Shown here: positions 57,370 through 64,000 of the stretch, piece after piece
Position numbering within the stretch: the first letter of the stretch is position 1
How the letters are laid out: each line of letters opens with the position of its first letter
NCBI GenBank assembly: GCA_023212645.1
Contig: JALBYC010000005.1
Span: 496,001 to 560,000, forward strand
Length of the DNA stretch: 64,000 nucleotides
Reading direction: 5' to 3'
From: Farysia itapuensis
Lineage: Eukaryota; Basidiomycota; Ustilaginomycetes; Ustilaginales; Ustilaginaceae
The notes under the pieces: model-generated
What the model was told of the DNA's origin: nothing
What the model saw: only the letters and a program-made list of their open reading frames with translations
The model's database searches: none
Position numbers and translations under genes: made by a program

Positions 57370-58047
57370 CTAGCGTTTGGAATAGTTGCTGCCGGATCTC
57401 GATGAGCTGGCGCGGGACGACAAGGTCGGATCGGGTGTTATCGCGCAGTCGAGTTGATCGCCTGGCGCGAGATTGAGTTTTGCAAGTGTACTAGAAGCAG
57501 CATCCTCATCAATTTGGGAGCGCAGCTTGTCAAAGCCCAGGATGCTGGTACAATTTGTTTTGGGCACTGGGCTATCTGAAAGCCCATCGATATCGCTTAG
57601 CAAGCTCGCGATGCTATCCAGAGGTACACGAGTAATGCCTGCACCCACGATGTTCGCAGAGTAGCGAGCTTGCTCTTGGTCGTAGTAGACCTGGCGGAAA
57701 GCGTGCAGAGCAAGTGGTGTTGACAGACTTGCATCTGCTTCTGACAGCATTTGCGCTACGTCTCTGAGCGTGTTGGTCTTCCTAATGTAGTGGACAATGT
57801 GGTCAGAGTGGTGTCGACTGTGTCAGAAGAGAGTCGTAGTGAACTTACCAGAGATGCAACTTGAACTCATCTTGTACTGCTCTGGAAGGTGGATCAAAGT
57901 CTGCCAGCGATCGAAATGGCGCAGTCTTGACGCAAACTCTAAGCAGAAAAGGTGTCGCCTGAGCGGAAGAGTACGTGAATAGCTGTCGCTGCTAGCAAGC
58001 AGACATTTGATACTTACAGCGTCATCTGACGATGGCGACTGCGCCAT
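57370..58047 (-). CDS. SAP18: Histone deacetylase/ASAP complex subunit SAP18
   Basis: Three exons, 58047-58018, 57958-57849 and 57781-57370, give 183 residues. Exon 1 encodes MAQSPSSDDA; the SAP18 ubiquitin-like domain follows: ATPFLLRVCVKTAPFRSLAD, then DEFKLHLWRKTNTLRDVAQM across the second junction, FRQVYYDQEQARYSANIVGA and the terminal LAPGDQLDCAITPDP, matching the family's GD-LDIAI-P. SAP18 is found in Sin3-HDAC and in the exon-junction-associated ASAP/PSAP complexes. Human SAP18 is 153-172 residues. Both introns are short (59 and 67 nt), with GTAAGT donors, and the joined protein is only readable when both are removed. A Ser/Arg-rich tail ends SSSRSGSNYSKR. It is divergent from CDC7. 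Confidence 0.88.
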
Positions 58048-58348
58048 GACTTGACGGCACGAAGAGTCGATGAAGTGTTGATCGTGAGTGCAGGAAGGAA
58101 TGCAAAAATGTGGAGCACAAAATCGCGTCATGGAAAGAGAACAACACTTTCCTCCTCCTCTCACCACCCTCCAACGCCTCAGTCATCCGTAGCAGTGGCC
58201 AGCAACAAACTCCTTGACAGCTCAATACGCGTGGATTTTGCCCTCAGCATCTCTTTCGGACTCGTTGGCACCCGCATACATCCTCAAAATACTCGAACGT
58301 ATGCGGTCAAGGTAAGAGACAAGACCGTGTCAACGCCCGAGCAGCATC
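58048..58348. promoter_or_regulatory. Divergent promoter region, SAP18 / CDC7
   Basis: 301 bp between the two start codons. It includes TCCTCCTCTCACCACCCTCC at about 58153-58172, a pyrimidine-rich block, and no clear TATA box. No RNA gene or repeat was seen. Confidence 0.4.
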
Positions 58349-60022
58349 ATGGCAGCGGTCGAGCAGCAACATTTGCCGACTTCGCATTCAGCATATATGC
58401 GCTCGGCATCTCAGGAACAGTCCGCGCGCTCGGCCTTGAGCGTGGAAGCTGAACCGGCTTATGTAGCCGAATCGCCCGAAGCGAGCGGTCATGGCACTCC
58501 TTTAGCTGCCGGTGCTGACAGCGATGACGAAGCAGAGACGGATCTGTCGAGCAGCAGAGGGCCTGCAGCGTCTCAGCGCGAACTATTGGAGCTCGAGTGG
58601 GAGATACAAGACATGGAAAAAAGTATACCGGCGCTTGGCGAAAATTACAGCATCGTCGACCGTCTAGGCGAAGGAACATTTTCGTCTGTATACAAAGCCA
58701 TTGACCTGCAGCATTCGACGTACGACAATGACGAGTGGATGACACGCGGTCCTCTTGACCATAACCGTCGTGGAGTCGTCTACGTGGCCCTGAAAAAGAT
58801 CTACGTTACTTCAAGTCCGAGCCGTATTCTCAACGAGCTGGCCATCATGGAGGACCTGCGTCCAGCCGAGTACGTCTCTTATCTCATCACAGCCTTTCGT
58901 GCCGAGGACCAAATCATCGCGGTGATGCCTTACAGTCGACACAGCGATTTTCGCGACTTTCACAAGGTGTTGCCGCTGTGTGATCTAAAGTGTTACTTTC
59001 GCTGTCTCTTTGCTGCGCTGCAGAGCGTCCACGAAGCCGGTATCATGCACCGAGACGTTAAACCGGCCAACTTTCTGTATGATCCCAAGACTGGCTTTGG
59101 CACATTATGTGACTTCGGTCTGGCGGAAAGGTTCGACCCTGCTGACTGGAGGGGTAAGTGCCATCACTCCTGTCCTACTCTCGAGCTTCCCCATGGCCGG
59201 GCTGGGATCAATCGCAGCGTCGACTCGATTCATTTCGAGCCTGGCCGTGCCCTGGCTTCCTCATCAACCAATGTAGTGTCGGGTGCAGCAGCAACAGCCA
59301 CGGGCGCGGGATCTTCTTCTACAGCAGCAAAGATGGAACCCCCTGCGGAGCGTGTAGGCTACCTCAAAAATGATCCACGGCATGGTGTCCGCGCGAATCG
59401 AGCTGGCACTCGCGGCTTTCGAGCTCCCGAAGTCCTGTTCAAGTGCCAGGATCAGACCGTTGCCATTGACATTTGGTCGGCAGGAGTGATCATGCTCTCG
59501 TTCCTAACAAGAAAGTTCCCCGTCTTCAACTCTACCGACGACGTCGAAGCTCTGCTTGAGATCTCGACTATTTTTGGGAAAAAGAGAATGGAGCAGTGTG
59601 CATTGCTTCACAACCGCACCTTCGTCTGCAACATACCCTCCATAGCATCTGGCGGTAGCTCCGGCAGGATCATTGACTTTATACTCCGTCTCAATCCGAG
59701 CTTGACTGACTTTGAGAAGCAGCCTGACCCGGAGCAGTACCAGCAGGACGTGGCCAACGCGCTCGACTTTGTCAAAGTCTGCATGCATCTCGACTGCACT
59801 AAACGTTGGAACGCGAAAGCACTTCTCGACCACCCGTTTCTGCAGCAGGAAGAAGAACTCGACGAAGCGATGCTGGAGCAAGATCAAGGCGATCACATTG
59901 ACCAGACATACGATCCAATTGAAAGCGCGAGACCGGAGGACCACGAAATGGTCGCTCAGATCCAGCGTCGCCGTCCTCAAGACTCCCTCGCTGCGCCCAA
60001 GTCTCCTCGTCTCCACGCGTAA
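58349..60022 (+). CDS. CDC7: Cell division cycle kinase Cdc7 (Dbf4-dependent kinase)
   Basis: A 557-residue single-exon protein kinase. Kinase motifs are in order: glycine loop LGEGTFSSVYKA near residue 109, VALKKI with catalytic Lys near 147, MHRDVKPANFLYD near 232, CDFGLAERF near 254, then an insert of about 85 residues (rich in Ala, Ser and Gly) before GTRGFRAPEVLFKC near 353, and FPVFNSTDDVEALLEISTIF near 390. The insert between DFG and APE and the TDD-LLEI sequence are typical of Cdc7, which with Dbf4 phosphorylates the MCM helicase to fire origins. Yeast Cdc7 has 507 residues. The first 90 residues are low-complexity and acidic. A catalytic Asp in HRDVKPAN is present. It converges with eIF3d. 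Confidence 0.94.
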   Translation: MAAVEQQHLPTSHSAYMRSASQEQSARSALSVEAEPAYVAESPEASGHGTPLAAGADSDDEAETDLSSSRGPAASQRELLELEWEIQDMEKSIPALGENYSIVDRLGEGTFSSVYKAIDLQHSTYDNDEWMTRGPLDHNRRGVVYVALKKIYVTSSPSRILNELAIMEDLRPAEYVSYLITAFRAEDQIIAVMPYSRHSDFRDFHKVLPLCDLKCYFRCLFAALQSVHEAGIMHRDVKPANFLYDPKTGFGTLCDFGLAERFDPADWRGKCHHSCPTLELPHGRAGINRSVDSIHFEPGRALASSSTNVVSGAAATATGAGSSSTAAKMEPPAERVGYLKNDPRHGVRANRAGTRGFRAPEVLFKCQDQTVAIDIWSAGVIMLSFLTRKFPVFNSTDDVEALLEISTIFGKKRMEQCALLHNRTFVCNIPSIASGGSSGRIIDFILRLNPSLTDFEKQPDPEQYQQDVANALDFVKVCMHLDCTKRWNAKALLDHPFLQQEEELDEAMLEQDQGDHIDQTYDPIESARPEDHEMVAQIQRRRPQDSLAAPKSPRLHA

Positions 60023-60169
60023 ACCTTCCCCGGCAGTATCGCACCTCACAACGTTTCCACTTGAGCAGAAGGTTTCTCATCAGCATAGTCCGTACTCAGC
60101 AACATGCATTCTCTTCCATCTCGGTCCCGATGTGAATATGCATTTTGACAGATGAGAGCGAGCACTAAT

Positions 60170-61921
60170 CTAGGCAGCAGGTGCTGGGGTCTCTTCGGCT
60201 TCTTCGGCAATGTCGTCCATGTCCTCGCCAAAGTTAGATGGGACACGGTACATTCGGACGACCTGTTTGTTGGGGTCCTTGAGCAGTACGTACTTGCCCT
60301 CATCGGCCTTGCGGGCAAGGTCGGCGATCGTGCGGACAATACCCCAACCGTTGTTCAGGTTAACAGCCATCTGACCAGCCAGCTCGCGGGGCTTGAGCCA
60401 CGAGGTGCCGAGGATAAAGTGACGGGAAGCATCGCGAGGAGTTGCACGGGAGATGTAGCCCAGTTTCATGCTGTCTGCGCCTGCGAGGAGCGACTGGACA
60501 GCGAAGCGTGCCATTTTGAACGAGTTGTTCTTCATCTCAGTCGCGACGACGGCGCCTCGCTGGGTGTCGAGCTTAGAGCGCCAGTCAGGAGCACCACCAG
60601 CGCCGGCAGCGCGAGAGTCGAACTCGTTCAATGTCTTGATGGTGATCAGCTGCTTGTTCTTGGTGGGACCAGCAAGATAGGCATCCACCTCGGTACGGAC
60701 GACCAGCTCCACGGGGTCAGCCTCCTCAGACGACAGGTTGAACTTTCGGTATCGGTATCCGCACGAAGCCAGCGGATCTGACTCGTCGGACGAGTAGAAA
60801 GGGTTGTCGTGCTCCAGCTGGTAGGAGTTCTTCTCGTTGACCATCTGGAAAGCAAAGTTCTGATTTACGTACGTGGCTTCCAGACTGAGAGCCGAGGGCG
60901 TGTTGAGAGCATTGGCTTTGGAAGCAGCCTCGTTCTCTTTGCCCTCTGCAGCCTCGAGAGGAGGCTCGGCAGCGTTTTCGTTGACCGTAAGGAAGTCAAA
61001 GGGTCCGCCGTCGCGCTTGTCGAAAAAGACTTTGCCGTCCGACGTCTTGGTGATAATCACATCCCACGAGTACACAGATCGTGTAGCGCACATGAGCAAT
61101 GCGAGAATCGAGTCGGTCATGAAGATGTTGGACTCTTGTTTCGAAGCAATGTCCTGAATGATAGGATCATCGGATGTAGTAGGGTTGTAGCGAATGCGAT
61201 CGATCGAAGCCAAGTTGTGCGCAGTCTTGACGTTGACTCGGTCGTAGGATCGGTCGTACTCGTACAGAGTGCCATATGTCGAGATGTCTTCTGGCTCTTC
61301 GACTTTGAGAGAGAGCTTTCCAAGACGGACAAAGTCGATCTCCTCGATCTGTTCCCAGTCCTGACCGACAGTGACGGAAGCTTCCCGCACCCGCTGTGGC
61401 TTGTCCCAGTCTTTCCAGCCAAAGCGTCCGCCTCCTCTGCCTCCACGGCCAGCAGCACCGCCCCTTGCTCCACCTCTGCCACCTCGTCCTGCACCAGCGC
61501 CAAATCTCGAGCTTCCTCGGTTGCTAGCGCCCCCAGCGCCACCGCGGGCTCCACCGCGGCCACCGCGCTGGCTCATTTGCCCCAGTCCGCCGCGGCGAGA
61601 GCTGGCGTTTCGTGTGTTGTCTACCACCGAGAATGAGGCCTCGTCGTCGCCGTGGAAGTAAGCAAAGGCAGAAGCAGCACCTGACGTGCCAAAGTTTTGC
61701 TGCACATCTCGGCCTCGTCCCTGTCGACCACCGCGTTGGTTAGAAGCATCGTTAGAACCACCAGAGGCATTGTTCCAGTCCGCAATGCGTCCAACCTTGT
61801 CGGCCTTTGCATAGGGAGAGAAGGGAATGTTCTTGAGCTCCGACGGTAGAGCATGGGAGCCAGAGGCAGGACCCCATAGGTCGTTGTCTGGCTGCAGCTT
61901 TGGCAATGAAAAGCTTGCCAT
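60170..61921 (-). CDS. Translation initiation factor eIF3 subunit d
   Basis: A 583-residue single-exon protein. The start MASFSLPKLQPDNDLWGPAS and KNIPFSPYAKADKVGRIADW are characteristic of eIF3d (Moe1/Int6 partner in fission yeast). An RGG-rich block (about residues 105-165, with RRGGLGQMSQRGGRGGARGG and more Arg/Gly repeats) lies between the N-terminus and the conserved core, which has EIDFVRLGKLSLKVEEPEDI, YDRVNVKTAHNLASIDRIRY and FILGTSWLKPRELAGQMAVN. eIF3d is the cap-binding subunit that supports alternative initiation in mammals; S. cerevisiae has lost it, so its presence fits a basidiomycete. Mammalian eIF3d has 548 residues. The frame is open to 61948 from a TTG; the ATG used is 61921. 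Divergent from VID27. Confidence 0.95.
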   Translation of the reverse strand: MASFSLPKLQPDNDLWGPASGSHALPSELKNIPFSPYAKADKVGRIADWNNASGGSNDASNQRGGRQGRGRDVQQNFGTSGAASAFAYFHGDDEASFSVVDNTRNASSRRGGLGQMSQRGGRGGARGGAGGASNRGSSRFGAGAGRGGRGGARGGAAGRGGRGGGRFGWKDWDKPQRVREASVTVGQDWEQIEEIDFVRLGKLSLKVEEPEDISTYGTLYEYDRSYDRVNVKTAHNLASIDRIRYNPTTSDDPIIQDIASKQESNIFMTDSILALLMCATRSVYSWDVIITKTSDGKVFFDKRDGGPFDFLTVNENAAEPPLEAAEGKENEAASKANALNTPSALSLEATYVNQNFAFQMVNEKNSYQLEHDNPFYSSDESDPLASCGYRYRKFNLSSEEADPVELVVRTEVDAYLAGPTKNKQLITIKTLNEFDSRAAGAGGAPDWRSKLDTQRGAVVATEMKNNSFKMARFAVQSLLAGADSMKLGYISRATPRDASRHFILGTSWLKPRELAGQMAVNLNNGWGIVRTIADLARKADEGKYVLLKDPNKQVVRMYRVPSNFGEDMDDIAEEAEETPAPAA

Positions 61922-62187
61922 CTTGATGTCGGTGTAAGTAGAAAGCAAAGGGACTCTTCACTCTTGGCTCGAGAAGATTTTCTCCTTTTTTTCTGGTGAG
62001 CTTTGTTAGGCCGACACACGTGATTTTTTCGACGCAACGCGCTTTCAGTGTTAGGGCGACAAAAATCTCCACTTGTTTCAATTGTTTCTTGTTCCTTTAC
62101 GACTTTTTGTTTGGGCTGAGTACTCCACGTACCTTACCACCACCGCCTCTTTTGGACCCTGCGTCGCCGAACAGCTTTTTGCCCCTC
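61922..62187. promoter_or_regulatory. Divergent promoter region, eIF3d / VID27
   Basis: 266 bp between two start codons, containing T-rich tracts (TTTTTTTCTGGTG at about 61984-61996 and GATTTTTTCGACGC at about 62022-62035). These resemble the T-rich promoter blocks elsewhere in the window. Confidence 0.45.
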
Positions 62188-64000
62188 ATGTTCATGCTCA
62201 AGAGCCTGTTTGGCAAGATCTGGGGAGATGCCAACAACCAGGAGCTCATTCAGATCCCATCTGGCTCCCTCTATCTTGTACGCCCAAATGGTCCTCAGGG
62301 GTCCCGTGAGTGCATCTACGAGGATGCTGTGCTTGCCGTCCGCCGGACTACAACCGAATTCCACTACCAGCTCGTCGCCACGAAAGCCTTCCAAGATTCC
62401 CAAACCGAACTTGTGGATCAGGAGGACGACTATGAAGACGAGCGCGCTTTTCTCATCGATCAGACCCTTGACTTCCGTTTGTCAAAGCGTGGCAAGGAGC
62501 GCACCATTGTCTGGCGAGACTTTGACGGCGATGAAGACGACTTGCTTGAATTCGTCATCGACACAAAGCAGGTCAACGAGGTAACAATGACCATCTTTGA
62601 TATCACCTACATGCAGTGCGTGTACGAGCACGCCTTCAGGACGAGTCACGAGAAGGCCACCGAGGAAGACTTGGAACAGCTGCGTTTCAAGGACGAAGCT
62701 GAGCAACGAGTCCAGCGACGACGCCAGGAGGTACTCGAAAAGAAACTCGAGACAGCTGGCGTAGGCTCTTCGTCGACTGCTGCGCCGGAACCTGCTACCA
62801 GAAAGCCACATCAGCCAACGATCGCGCCTACAGCAGATACAGCCGGCCCAGGTATCGAAGATCATGCTGTCGTGTTCGCGGCAAGCGCTGATCTGTATCT
62901 CTACGATACCAACTCGGGCCTATTCCTTGTGCAGGAGAAGAAAGTAGATGTCAATGTCATCGAAGCCGGTCGTTTTCTTTTCTGGCTTTCCATCAAAGGC
63001 GCTGACAAGCTCTGGCTGGCGCAAAAGGTAGAGTCGGACATGAACATGAACTTTTCACCCGAAAACGCATCCGCTGTATGGAACTACTTTACCGACGATC
63101 GTCAGTGCTTCTCATGGCTGCTCCGCTTCGCTGACAAAGACGGATACTCCTACTTTCAGAAGGGGTTCAGCAAGGTCATGTACGAAACGCACAACGAAGA
63201 GTCGTGGGGCAAAGCCAAGCAGAACGATCGCGAATATCTCGAGACGGCGTACGAGCAGGGCGAACCCATGGACGTGGACGAAATCAGCGAAAGCGAGGGC
63301 GGTGACGAATCGGTTCGCACTGCAAACGAGCCCGAAGACGACGAAGACGAAGAAGAAGTTGCTGCTGGTCTCGACACCAGTACCAATGCTGCTTGGGGAG
63401 ACGACGATCTCAAGCCATTGATTGCTGGTAAACAAGATGTCAATTCACTGCTCGCTGTGGGATACAAATTCGACCGCTCCTTTGTAGCTCGCGGTGATAA
63501 GATCGGTGTGTTCAGACACACGGAGGACAACAAGCTCGAATTCGACACCACTATCAACAATGTTGCGACTCCAAGTGGCAAAGGTTTCCGTCCACTCAAA
63601 ATGATGCTGCACAATCAGGATGCGCAAATGGTGATGATGGACCCTTCCAACGAGCATGCCGTGTTCAACATGGACCTCGAATACGGCAAGATTGTGGAAG
63701 AGTGGAAGGTGCACGACGACGTCCAGGTCAACAATGTCGTGCCAGACAACAAGTACGCCCAGATGACGGCTGAAAAGACGATGATTGGCCACAGTCACAA
63801 TGGCATCTACCGCATTGACCCGAGATTGGCTGGTAACAAGCTTGTCGATGCACAGTTCAAGCAGTATGCTTCCAAGAACGACTTTTCCGTTGCCGCCACC
63901 GACGGCAAGGGCCGTCTCGCCGTTGCCTCCAACAAAGGTGATATTCGACTATTCGACCAGATCGGCAAGAACGCCAAAACCGCGTTGCCAGCGCTGGGCG
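62188..64000 (+). CDS. VID27: Vid27-family protein (partial, 3' end beyond the window)
   Basis: The first 604 codons of an intronless frame that is still open at the last base. It begins MFMLKSLFGKIWGDANNQEL and continues IQIPSGSLYLVRPNGPQGS. Vid27 family features: RLSKRGKERTIVWRDFDGDE near residue 90 and, near 440, SFVARGDKIGVFRHTEDNKL, followed by a WD40-like region from about residue 400. Yeast Vid27 (782 residues) is a cytosolic protein linked to vacuolar import and degradation of fructose-1,6-bisphosphatase; its biochemical role is unclear. A Glu/Asp-rich linker (DDEDEEEV) separates the N-terminal half from the beta-propeller. The missing C-terminus is expected to contain the rest of the propeller. 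A second ATG two codons later is equally possible. Confidence 0.92.
   Translation, partial: MFMLKSLFGKIWGDANNQELIQIPSGSLYLVRPNGPQGSRECIYEDAVLAVRRTTTEFHYQLVATKAFQDSQTELVDQEDDYEDERAFLIDQTLDFRLSKRGKERTIVWRDFDGDEDDLLEFVIDTKQVNEVTMTIFDITYMQCVYEHAFRTSHEKATEEDLEQLRFKDEAEQRVQRRRQEVLEKKLETAGVGSSSTAAPEPATRKPHQPTIAPTADTAGPGIEDHAVVFAASADLYLYDTNSGLFLVQEKKVDVNVIEAGRFLFWLSIKGADKLWLAQKVESDMNMNFSPENASAVWNYFTDDRQCFSWLLRFADKDGYSYFQKGFSKVMYETHNEESWGKAKQNDREYLETAYEQGEPMDVDEISESEGGDESVRTANEPEDDEDEEEVAAGLDTSTNAAWGDDDLKPLIAGKQDVNSLLAVGYKFDRSFVARGDKIGVFRHTEDNKLEFDTTINNVATPSGKGFRPLKMMLHNQDAQMVMMDPSNEHAVFNMDLEYGKIVEEWKVHDDVQVNNVVPDNKYAQMTAEKTMIGHSHNGIYRIDPRLAGNKLVDAQFKQYASKNDFSVAATDGKGRLAVASNKGDIRLFDQIGKNAKTALPALG

Overview
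The window is a gene-dense stretch of a fungal nuclear chromosome. Protein families such as NOB1, NOP14, RIX7, VPS41, GLE1, VID27 and PP4, spliceosomal introns, tRNA genes with eukaryotic structure and one intron-bearing tRNA all point to a fungus. Mostly intronless genes, short introns (about 50 to 220 nt), moderate GC and the presence of a Pol iota-type Y-family polymerase, GRIM-19 and a neurofibromin-type RasGAP fit a basidiomycete. A smut-like (Ustilaginales) genome is my best guess, but that is inference and I cannot name a species.

Layout, left to right. 0.2-11 kb: a SUT/SLC45-type sugar transporter and a giant intronless Ira/neurofibromin RasGAP. 11-21 kb: TCTP, tRNA-Asn(GTT), Sec18/NSF, a Nudix hydrolase, a mitochondrial PP2C phosphatase with an octamer minisatellite in the shared promoter, and the ribosome-biogenesis AAA ATPase Rix7. 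21-32.4 kb: an HVA22/REEP-like protein with a long disordered tail, cytochrome b5, DNA polymerase iota, a Gln-rich orphan, proteasome subunit Rpn12, a disordered orphan, TRAPP subunit Bet3 and an orphan single-pass membrane protein. 32.7-45.2 kb: Nob1, Ogg1, Gle1, a small cysteine-rich secreted protein, Tip41, Nop14 and the complex I subunit GRIM-19/NDUFA13. 45.3-64 kb: tRNA-Leu(AAG) with an intron, Vps41, MIX23, a mitochondrial D-2-hydroxyacid/D-2-hydroxyglutarate dehydrogenase, the PP4 catalytic subunit, clathrin light chain, ribosomal proteins uS17 (S11) and eS12, SAP18, Cdc7 kinase, eIF3d and the start of Vid27, which runs off the right edge.

The genes are mostly housekeeping: ribosome assembly and translation (Rix7, Nob1, Nop14, uS17, eS12, eIF3d, TCTP), membrane traffic (Sec18, Bet3, Vps41, clathrin light chain), DNA repair and replication (Pol iota, Ogg1, Cdc7), mitochondria (PP2C, GRIM-19, MIX23, the D-2-hydroxyacid dehydrogenase) and TOR/PP2A-type signalling (Tip41, PP4). 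They look like independent transcription units, with divergent pairs sharing short promoters and convergent pairs whose stop codons lie only 32-150 bp apart. I found no transposon, CRISPR array, virus-like element, biosynthetic cluster or other multi-gene novel system. The most interesting items are the candidate secreted effector at 38709-39178, two orphan proteins, the minisatellite promoter, the alternative starts of Ogg1, and the two 13-nt exons of GRIM-19. Coding starts are set at the first plausible ATG; several reading frames open further upstream without an ATG. Splice sites were read by eye from GT/AG signals, frame continuity and family conservation.
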